A stretch of 64,000 nucleotides of DNA from Planctomycetota bacterium (lineage in GTDB: Bacteria; Planctomycetota; Phycisphaerae; UBA1845; PWPN01). This document shows, piece after piece, positions 57,105 to 64,000 of the stretch (the first letter of the stretch is position 1; every line of letters begins with the position of its first letter). The stretch spans positions 868,001 through 932,000 of the forward strand of contig JAKLEZ010000001.1 in the NCBI GenBank assembly GCA_022711465.1. Direction: 5' to 3'. Below the pieces are notes generated by a model. It saw only the letters and a program-made list of their open reading frames with translations, was not told the origin of the DNA and did not search any database. A program made the translations under genes and the position numbers.

Positions 57105-57161
57105 AGGGGGACTCTGCCGGTGACAGGTGACGGTTGTCGCGACCTGAGGATGCTGGAGAAC

Positions 57162-57338
57162 TCAATCGAAGAGGTCCTCGAGATCTTCAAGGAGGTTGTT
57201 GTCGTCGTCGTCGTTGCCGACGTTAAACCGAAGGCCGTCCTCGCTTCCGCGGAGCGTGAAGTCGCAATCGGCGCCCATGGAGACGAGCCCAGCCAGGGCG
57301 ACCGCCGCGATCAGCATCCATTCCTTCAATTTGGACAT
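57162..57338 (-). CDS. Small exported acidic peptide
   Basis: A 58-residue gene. It has a basic start (MSKLKEWM), a hydrophobic segment (LIAAVALAGLVSMGADC, perhaps a degenerate lipobox with Cys near residue 25) and a strongly acidic tail (GNDDDDNNLLEDLEDLFD). ATG 57338 has GGGAG at spacing 6. It lies opposite to the flanking genes just after the DUF5107 gene. Family and function unknown; the Asp-rich tail could bind calcium, which is an inference. Confidence 0.6.
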   Translation of the reverse strand: MSKLKEWMLIAAVALAGLVSMGADCDFTLRGSEDGLRFNVGNDDDDNNLLEDLEDLFD

Positions 57339-58428
57339 CTCGTTCTCCCTTCTACATCTTCAACCGCTGGTGGCAACGGGGTACAGGTGCCTCGCGGGAC
57401 GGCGTTCTCTATGGCGCCGGATCCGATCAGTTCTTGGCCAGTCCCATTCTGCCACGGACTCCCTCAGTGGGCGGTTCGCACCGCCGATGCCCTTATTATC
57501 GTAGCCGAACGAGTCGAGAATTGAGGCAAACCGATCCGATCCGGCTCAACTGTCGGTTTCCCCCAGCAGGCGTTCGCGGGACCCCAGCCGTCCAAGGGCT
57601 CTGATCGGGAGGGTTCGGCCGGTTCGCCGGGTGGCCGGGCACCTCCCGGTTCGGACGATCCATCCTGCCGGCCTGGTTGCTCATTCCTCGGGCTACCTCG
57701 GCCAGATTGCCGAACCGCCGTCGACCTCGGGCTGCCCTGCTCACCGCACACTCCGCGGATGCTGGCGTTCTCCCGTCCCGCTCCGCTCGCCGGACTCAAG
57801 GCCCCTCCTTGCTGCACAACTGCAGAACCAGCACCCGGCTCGTGGATGACCTGGCCAACGATGTCACTACGGACGACAAGCGGGGTTTCCAGGATGTTGT
57901 CGAATCAGCAAAGGAATTGTATTACAGCTGGCAACAGAGAGCCGCGGCCGAGAGGAGCGTGGACGCTGTCTTGCCGGGTGGTCGCGGGGCCGAGGCGAAC
58001 GTCGGAACGACCCGTGTGCATGCGATATCGACTACGTCCGGTGAGCGTGACGGCCTCGTGGCCAGCATCAGCTGGTGGAGGTTTCACGACAGGTCTGGGG
58101 GGATCCAGGGACCGAAGCTGGTGCGAGAAGTCGACCTCATTCGGTGTGTATGCAGATGCCGTAGCCAATCCGGCTGGCGCCGCTCGGATTTGGTGACGCG
58201 CTTCCAGGCGCCGAGCCAAGCCCGGACATCGTGCCGCTTCCTCTGATGTCCCGCTGAGTTCCGGGTGACCTCGGTGCACGCGACCACCCAAGGTCAGGTT
58301 CGTGCTGAGTTGAACGAGTTCCCCGATCGCCGGACCGGTGGTATGATCGCGCTTTTGGGATCTTCGGAAGCGGAAACTCGCTGCAAGTGACGGCATTCGT
58401 TCGGTTTGTCGGGAGCAGGGGACAAATC
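57339..58428. other. 1.1-kb region without a supported gene
   Basis: Frames exist on both strands, but none has a ribosome site, signal or conserved motif. It may hold degraded sequence and the promoter of the TldD-like gene. Confidence 0.4.
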
Positions 58429-61400
58429 ATGAGATGCTCGGCGAAAATGCGTGTTCTGTTGTGCGTGTTGCCATTCGCCGCACCGGCGAGAGCGGATGAG
58501 CCGGCCGCGTCCACGCCCATGGCGGGCAAGATGCTCGACCTGCTGAGCGCCGAACTCCAGTATTCCATGGACAAGCTGGTTGCGCCGGACGGGAGCAGGC
58601 CTTATTACCTGGCTTACACTGTCACCGACCGGAAGAGTATAGGCATCCAGGCTCGGCTCGGAGCGTTGGAGAACGACCAGGCGGCACACCAGCGTCATCT
58701 GGACGTGGATGCGCGGGTCGGCGACTACGTGGTCGACAACACCCACAAGCTCCGCGGCGGCGGCGCCGGGCTCGACCTGTCCGATCTGGTGAGCAGCAGC
58801 GTGGCGATGAGCCTTGATGACGATCCCGATGCCATTCGGCACGCCCTGTGGCTGGCGACGGACGGCGTCTTCAAGTCGGCGGTCAAGAAGTACCAGCGCG
58901 TCCTGACTGACCTCAAGACCAAGGTAGCCGAAGAGGACAAATCCGGCGATTTCACCAGGGAGCAGCCGAGCAAGTGCACGGAGCCGGAGGTGGTGCTCAG
59001 ACTCGATCGGGCACAATGGGCTCAGACCCTGCGCCACGCCTCGAAGATCGCCCGCGAGTACCCGCTAATCCACTCGTCGGGGGTGACGCTGAGTGCCGGC
59101 GCGGAGAACCGCTACCTGGTGACCAGCGAGGGCACGCGACTACAGACCGGCCGCAAGCTGATCCGCGTCCAGGTCTCGGCCGAGAGCAAGGCGGAGGACG
59201 GGATGGAGCTGAGCCAGAGTTTCATCTTTGACGCGGCGACCGAGGACAGGCTGCCCGGCGAGCAACAGATCGCCGATGCGCTCCGGAAGGTCATCGAGCA
59301 GGTGCTCGCGTTGCGCAAGGCCCCTCTCGTGGAGCCTTATATCGGGCCCGCGATTCTGATGAATCGAGCGAGCGGCGTGTTCTTCCATGAGATCTTCGGG
59401 CATCGCATCGAGGGGCACCGCCAGAAGGATGTCCAGGAAGGCCAGACCTTCGCCAAGAAGATCGGTGAGGCCATCCTACCCGAGTTCATCAGCGTCCACG
59501 ACAACCCGACGCTGGCGGCGTTCGGCGGCCAGAACCTTCGCGGCTACTACAAGTATGACGACGAGGGGGTCGCCAGCAGCGACGTGGCGCTGGTCGAGAA
59601 CGGCGTGCTCAAGACATTCCTGATGTCGCGCTCTCCGCTGGACAGGTTCCCGCAGTCCAACGGCCATGGCCGGCGCGAACCTGGCCGTACGGTGGTCTCG
59701 CGCCAAGGGAATCTCATCATCACGTCGAGCAAGACGGTCAGCTTTGACGGGCTGCGACGGCAACTGGTCGAGGAGTGCAGGAAGCAGGACAAACCCTACG
59801 GACTGCTGTTCGATGACATTACCGGCGGATTCACCGGAACGCGGCGCGGCGGTGCTCAATCCTTCAAGGTGCTTCCCGTGGTCGTCTACCGCGTCTACGC
59901 CGACGGCCGCCCGGACGAACTGGTCCGTGGCGTGGACATCGTGGGTACGCCGCTGACCTGCTTCTCCAAGATTGTCGGAGCGGCGGATGACCCGGCGGTG
60001 TTCAACGGCATCTGCGGAGCGGAATCCGGCCGGGTACCCGTGTCGGCCGTTTCGCCGAGCGTGCTGGTCGCGCAGATCGAGGTCGAGAAGCGGCAGCGTG
60101 AGCAAGACAAACCGCCGATTCTTCCGTCACCGATTGCCGAGACCGGACCAGACCACCCTCCGGCCGAAGACGAGGCCCTGCTCAGGGCAATGGCCGACGA
60201 GTTGAGGCGAGCGATGAACCTCCAGGTCGAGGACCTCGAGAAGCCCTACTTCATCCAGTTCGACGTCGACGACAACACGACTTGCCAGCTTTCGGCCGCG
60301 TACGGTGCAATCACGGGACAGGCCCGCAACCGGTCGCGTGTCTTCCGCAGCCGCGTGCGTGTCGGCGAGATGGAGCTGGACAACACGAATTTCGCAGGCG
60401 GATCGGGCGGAGGGGTTCAGGCGGAGCTGCCGACCGACGACAACTACCTCGCGATCCGGCACGCCATCTGGCGAGCGACGGACGGCGACTACAAGAGCGC
60501 TGTCGAGACCCTCACCCAGAAACGTGCCTACATGAAGGACAAGAACATCGCGGATCGGCCTGATGACTTCTCCCCCGCGGCCCCTGTGGAGAAGATCGAG
60601 CCACCGGCCGAGTTTCGCTTCGATGAAGCCCGGTGGACGGAGAATCTCAAGTGCATCTCCGGTCACCTCAAGAAGTACACACAAGTGCAGGATTCCGCCG
60701 TGCGTCTGGGGGTCGGTTCTCAAAACAGCTATCTGGTCAACTCCGAAGGAACGCGTCTGCGCATCGCCGATACCGGCGCGATGCTTGCCATAGGCGTATC
60801 GGTCCAGGCAGAGGACGGCATGCGCCTGAGTGACAGTCGCAGCTATCACGGTGACTTGGCCGACGATCTCCCGGCGGTTGACCGGATCCTCGCCGACCTC
60901 GACGCCATGGTGGCCGAGCTGACTGCCATGATGCAGGCATCCATCCTCGACCGATACAGCGGGCCGGTGCTCTTCGACGGTGTCGCGGCCCCGCAGCTAT
61001 TCCGCACGCTGCTGGCAAACCGTCTGGCAGGCAGGCCCGATCCGATCGGCGATCAGCGCCGCGGCCCGGGCGGCGCGGAGAGCCTCGAAACCAAGCTCGG
61101 CACGCGTATCCTGCCCAAATCGTTCCAGGTATGGGACGATCCGAGCGCGAAGAAGCACGGCGACACCTTGCTTCAGGGCAACTGCCGCTACGACGACGAG
61201 GGAGTCCCGGCGGCTCATGTGGCCCTGGTGACCGACGGCAGGCTCGAGACCCTCTGCATGTCACGAGCCCCCACCAAGAAGCTGTGTGGCACCAACGGAC
61301 ACGCCCGGCGTGTAGGCGGAGGCAGTCCCCAAGCCACCGTTTGCTGCCTCTTTATCGAGGACAAGGCTGGCGTTTCCGCCGACAAGTTGAAGGCCGAGCT

Positions 61401-61809
61401 CATCGAGGCAGCCCAGGATGCCGGGCTCGAGTACGGCGTGCGGGTCAAGTCGCTGCGCGCGCGGGACGGCAGCGCCAGCCGGGCCGACATGCTGGCGACG
61501 ATGACCCGGATGCGGCGCGGCGGCGGTTCGCTCAGTGATCCCATCGTTGCCTACCGGGTCTATGTCGCGGACGGTCGCGAAGAACCGTTCCGCGGCTGCG
61601 AGTTCGGGACGGCTGACGTAACCATGCTCAAGAGGATCGTGGCTGCCGGTGACGCGCCTTACGTCCACAACTACCCGGGTGGCGGCCTCAGCGGCGGAGC
61701 ATCCGGCACACTCATCGCCCCGCCCGTTCTGCTCGAGGAACTGGAGCTATCCAGGATAGACCAGGAGCATGACAAGCTGCCGATCCTGAAGGCACCGTTG
61801 GCTCGGTGA
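58429..61809 (+). CDS. Exported single-chain TldD/TldE-like metalloprotease
   Basis: A 1126-residue protein with a short signal (MRVLLCVLPFAAPARA). It has two TldD/PmbA-fold halves (about 25-565 and 580-1126). Half 1 carries HEIFGHRIEGH at about H320-H330, the HExxxH zinc motif, and a later GICGAESGRVPVSAVSP with Cys529, the third ligand position of E. coli TldD. Half 2 aligns but has QLFRTLLANRLAGR at the HExxxH position (856 on) and GGGLSGGASG at the Cys position, so it cannot bind zinc. E. coli uses separate catalytic TldD and inactive TldE; here both roles seem joined in one exported chain. ATG 58429 has AGGGG at spacing 7. Substrates are presumably unfolded or modified peptides. Confidence 0.85.
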   Translation: MRCSAKMRVLLCVLPFAAPARADEPAASTPMAGKMLDLLSAELQYSMDKLVAPDGSRPYYLAYTVTDRKSIGIQARLGALENDQAAHQRHLDVDARVGDYVVDNTHKLRGGGAGLDLSDLVSSSVAMSLDDDPDAIRHALWLATDGVFKSAVKKYQRVLTDLKTKVAEEDKSGDFTREQPSKCTEPEVVLRLDRAQWAQTLRHASKIAREYPLIHSSGVTLSAGAENRYLVTSEGTRLQTGRKLIRVQVSAESKAEDGMELSQSFIFDAATEDRLPGEQQIADALRKVIEQVLALRKAPLVEPYIGPAILMNRASGVFFHEIFGHRIEGHRQKDVQEGQTFAKKIGEAILPEFISVHDNPTLAAFGGQNLRGYYKYDDEGVASSDVALVENGVLKTFLMSRSPLDRFPQSNGHGRREPGRTVVSRQGNLIITSSKTVSFDGLRRQLVEECRKQDKPYGLLFDDITGGFTGTRRGGAQSFKVLPVVVYRVYADGRPDELVRGVDIVGTPLTCFSKIVGAADDPAVFNGICGAESGRVPVSAVSPSVLVAQIEVEKRQREQDKPPILPSPIAETGPDHPPAEDEALLRAMADELRRAMNLQVEDLEKPYFIQFDVDDNTTCQLSAAYGAITGQARNRSRVFRSRVRVGEMELDNTNFAGGSGGGVQAELPTDDNYLAIRHAIWRATDGDYKSAVETLTQKRAYMKDKNIADRPDDFSPAAPVEKIEPPAEFRFDEARWTENLKCISGHLKKYTQVQDSAVRLGVGSQNSYLVNSEGTRLRIADTGAMLAIGVSVQAEDGMRLSDSRSYHGDLADDLPAVDRILADLDAMVAELTAMMQASILDRYSGPVLFDGVAAPQLFRTLLANRLAGRPDPIGDQRRGPGGAESLETKLGTRILPKSFQVWDDPSAKKHGDTLLQGNCRYDDEGVPAAHVALVTDGRLETLCMSRAPTKKLCGTNGHARRVGGGSPQATVCCLFIEDKAGVSADKLKAELIEAAQDAGLEYGVRVKSLRARDGSASRADMLATMTRMRRGGGSLSDPIVAYRVYVADGREEPFRGCEFGTADVTMLKRIVAAGDAPYVHNYPGGGLSGGASGTLIAPPVLLEELELSRIDQEHDKLPILKAPLAR

Positions 61810-62421
61810 ATCTCCCGCAGGGTGACGACACCGGCGATTCGAGCCGTCACAGGCCTTCCGCCGAGCCAAGGCGACTATCCCTGGCCTTTCGCCGAGCTTC
61901 GACGGCAACCTCGATCGGTGCGGCCTGCGTTGGGCGACGGTCGCGTCGCGAGCTGTCCGGCCAGGCGTGCGACTCGTGTTGTTCGTCCAAGAGGTCATCG
62001 AAGGAGCACAAGAGGCGCCCGCTTGTCATGGAGCGTCTTCCATTGTCGTTTCCCGGGCCAGGGACAGGGTCCCTGCTTCCCCCATCACGACCGGAGCTGC
62101 GCCAGGCGACCTGCCCACTCATCATCAGGGCCCCATGGCGCGAACGGCACGCAGGCGCCAGACGCGTTCAAGGATGGTGGCGCGCAGTCTCGAGGGCCAG
62201 TCGAGTCGTGTCAGGAACCGGCTGGAGGATGTCGCCATCGTCGCCGAGGTCCGTCGTCCACCCGTTCCGCGAGGCCCAGCTGCCCCGAGGTGGCCCAGCG
62301 GGCAGCGGATTCCCACCCGTGCAGCTACGACCCCGGAAGCCGGCACCACCTCCTCCTGTTGACTCCCGAGGCAAAGCCGTGTAGTCATCGCTATCGGGGG
62401 CACATTCAAGGAGAACATGCA
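61810..62421. other. Intergenic, nothing recognised
   Basis: About 610 bp ahead of the Gfo/Idh/MocA gene. Its frame stays open upstream, but the extra residues are Arg/Pro-rich without motifs and the Tat signal starts at 62422. Confidence 0.4.
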
Positions 62422-63669
62422 ATGCACGACTCTTGGACGCGCCGTTCGTTCCTGCAGGCGATGGGTGTCGGCGCCGCCTCGCTGGGTCTTCAGGGCTCTG
62501 CCCGCTCCGAGGAGAAGGCAATCCCGGGTTTTGAGACAGAACCTGCCGATGCGAACGCCTTGAAGGACTGGAAGCCCTTCTCCGACCGCAAGATTCGCGT
62601 CGGTATTGTCGGATATGGAGTGTGCCAATTCGGAGCAGCGTTCAGCTTCCAGGACCATCCCAATGTCAAGGTCGTAGCCGTCAGCGATCTCATTCCCGAA
62701 CGGTGCGCCGCGCTGGCCAGAGCGTGCCGCTGCGAGAAGACGTACCCTTCGCTCGAAGAGCTGGTCAAAGACAAGGCAGTTGAAGCCGTGTTCGTCGCCA
62801 CGGACGCCCCCTCGCACGCCACGCACTGTATCGAGGCTCTCAATCACGGCAAGCACGTCTGCACGGCTGTCCCCGCTTTCCGCGGCAACATCGAAGACGC
62901 GGAGAGACTGCTGGAATGCGTCAGGAAGAATGCGGGACTGGTCTATGCCATGTTTGAAACCTCCGTCTTTCACGCCGATCTTTATGCCATGGAGCGGCTC
63001 TACGCGGCGGATGTTTTCGGCCGTATCGTGTACTCTGAAGGAGAGTACTGCCATCCGCACACATTGGGAGCCCCATCGATCGGATCGTACAAGAACTGGC
63101 GCGAGAACGGCGCGCCCATGTGGTATCCGACGCACGCGACAGCCTACTATGTCGGTATCACTCACGGCAGCCTTGTGGAAGTGAGCTGTCAGGGGACAGC
63201 TCCTTTTGACGAGAGCAGGCGCAAACCCAACGCCGTGGGCAACATCTTCAATTCGGAAGTCGGACTGTTCCGCACCCGCGAAGGTGGGTTGTGCCGTATC
63301 ATCATCTGCGGCTCGCAGGGAGAGTATCTGGAAGCCGGTCGACTCCGGGGCGAGTATGCCGGCTACGACTGGCACAACGGACGGTCTGACGGTTTCGTGG
63401 GCGATTCCGAGGGACGACGGCGACTCAAGAGTGCCACAGAGAAGGGCTTGCAGACCGGGAAACCCGCCCTTCCGCCGGGTGTTCCTCCGGGCGGACACGG
63501 CGGTTCGCATGGATACCTGGCGGACGATTTCATTGACGCGATCCTCCGCAGACGAAAACCAGCCGTTGACGTGATCGACGCACTCAACATGACCGTACCC
63601 GGTTACTACGCCCATCTTTCCGCCACCAAGGACGGCGAGACCCTGAAGATCCCGCAGTACCGTTTGTAG
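62422..63669 (+). CDS. Tat-exported Gfo/Idh/MocA family oxidoreductase
   Basis: A 415-residue NAD(P)-dependent oxidoreductase-like protein. The Tat signal is WTRRSFLQAMGVGAASLG. The Rossmann domain has RVGIVGYGVCQFGAAF (GxGxxG-like), VVAVSDLIPERC and the EAVFVATDAPSHATHCIEAL region with Gfo/Idh/MocA spacing. The C-terminal domain ends with HGGSHGYLADDFIDAILRRR and PAVDVIDALNMTVPGYYAHL, as in GH109-like and other planctomycete relatives. NAD-dependent sugar oxidation or alpha-N-acetylgalactosaminidase-type chemistry is possible. Planctomycetes export many such proteins with Tat signals. ATG 62422 has AAGGAG at spacing 8. Confidence 0.88.
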   Translation: MHDSWTRRSFLQAMGVGAASLGLQGSARSEEKAIPGFETEPADANALKDWKPFSDRKIRVGIVGYGVCQFGAAFSFQDHPNVKVVAVSDLIPERCAALARACRCEKTYPSLEELVKDKAVEAVFVATDAPSHATHCIEALNHGKHVCTAVPAFRGNIEDAERLLECVRKNAGLVYAMFETSVFHADLYAMERLYAADVFGRIVYSEGEYCHPHTLGAPSIGSYKNWRENGAPMWYPTHATAYYVGITHGSLVEVSCQGTAPFDESRRKPNAVGNIFNSEVGLFRTREGGLCRIIICGSQGEYLEAGRLRGEYAGYDWHNGRSDGFVGDSEGRRRLKSATEKGLQTGKPALPPGVPPGGHGGSHGYLADDFIDAILRRRKPAVDVIDALNMTVPGYYAHLSATKDGETLKIPQYRL

Positions 63670-64000
63670 ATCTGCAGCTGGCACTGGATGCGCTCTGCGT
63701 TCCGCGAAGACGAGGGGGATGCGATCGACCACGAGAGCGGACCGGGCCAGGGGCTACCGCCCGGCCGACGGACGGTGGCGGAGAGCGAGCCCGGCCACCC
63801 CGGACTGACAGCACGATCTGGCATGTCCTGGCCCGCGAACTCCAGCGATGATACGGACGACGCGACGCCGATCATCGCCTCGGAGCGCCGGCTTCAGCCA
63901 AGTCCATCTGCTGGTCAGCGGGTATGCCGATGTCGATTCGCGGAATCTCGGGCCGAGAGAGTTGTTGACAAACGGCAGGGAAGGCGGTCAAATCCTCATG
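63670..64000. other. Right-end flank, nothing recognised
   Basis: 330 bp to the window edge. No gene with a start site or motif is visible. Confidence 0.35.

Noticed and set aside
57677..58396. Overlapping frames on both strands in the 57.3-58.4 kb gap
   Set aside because: None has a ribosome site, signal or conserved motif; not enough to call a gene.
62125..63732. Long minus-strand open frame opposite the Gfo/Idh/MocA gene
   Set aside because: Shadow frame without motifs; the plus strand encodes the Tat signal and Rossmann fold.
1..64000. tRNA, rRNA, CRISPR, insertion sequence or prophage
   Set aside because: No cloverleaf, rRNA-like stretch, regularly spaced direct repeats with spacers, transposase or phage protein was seen.

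Overview
The window looks like a high-GC planctomycete chromosome (Planctomycetota, possibly Phycisphaerae; genus not resolvable from the sequence). Pointers are the DUF11 surface proteins with a shared C-terminal tail, the cluster of secreted sulfatases with a BNR sialidase-like protein, Tat-exported Gfo/Idh/MocA and sugar-isomerase-like proteins, a DUF5107-TPR protein, an MJ0042-type zinc ribbon and many small lipoproteins. No tRNA, rRNA, CRISPR array, insertion sequence or phage gene was seen.

Layout. 1-6.2 kb: a partial mscL, then on the same strand an envelope operon (BamE/DUF3862-like lipoprotein, giant AsmA-like protein, YihY/BrkB membrane protein). 6.3-21.7 kb: a surface-protein and regulator island, all on the minus strand. 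It holds three DUF11 paralogues, a methyltransferase, a LEA14-type lipoprotein, a further lipoprotein and two sigma-54-type enhancer-binding proteins (EBPs). One EBP is a six-PAS sensor with an intact AAA+ core; the other is an AAA+ protein with broken catalytic motifs. 22.2-30.2 kb: phosphate acquisition, with a PhoR-like kinase on the plus strand facing a minus-strand pstS-pstC-pstA-pstB2-pstB1-phoU operon that has a four-repeat Pho box. 30.2-35.7 kb: a TetR regulator divergent from an RND adaptor and pump. 35.9-47.9 kb: mixed accessory genes, including a tandem metallo-beta-lactamase, a secreted O-methyltransferase, an APC permease, a C2H2 zinc-finger protein, an ECF sigma factor and two decayed fragments. 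47.9-63.7 kb: a secreted polymer-degradation region with a sialidase-like protein, a two-sulfatase fusion, a further sulfatase, DUF5107-TPR, a single-chain TldD/TldE-like protein and a Gfo/Idh/MocA oxidoreductase.

Most interesting signal. A roughly 50-bp composite operator made of TGTCTCA/TGAGACA half-sites at a strict 11-bp pitch occurs about 300-365 bp upstream of two DUF11 genes and of the degenerate EBP gene. A simpler inverted repeat of the same half-site lies about 385 bp upstream of the intact PAS-EBP. The two EBPs share the same recognition-helix sequence, and one DUF11 gene has a good -24/-12 promoter between operator and start codon. Together these suggest a self-contained sigma-54 regulon controlling a cysteine-containing DUF11 cell-surface layer, with the ATPase-dead EBP as a possible modulator.

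A second notable point is the PstB pair. PstB1 has a changed signature motif and PstB2 has lost its Q-loop Gln and H-loop His, so a heterodimer would have one canonical and one degenerate ATP site. That is known for some ABC exporters but is unexpected in a phosphate importer. Start codons were chosen from visible ribosome binding sites; all functions are inferred from sequence motifs, without database searches.
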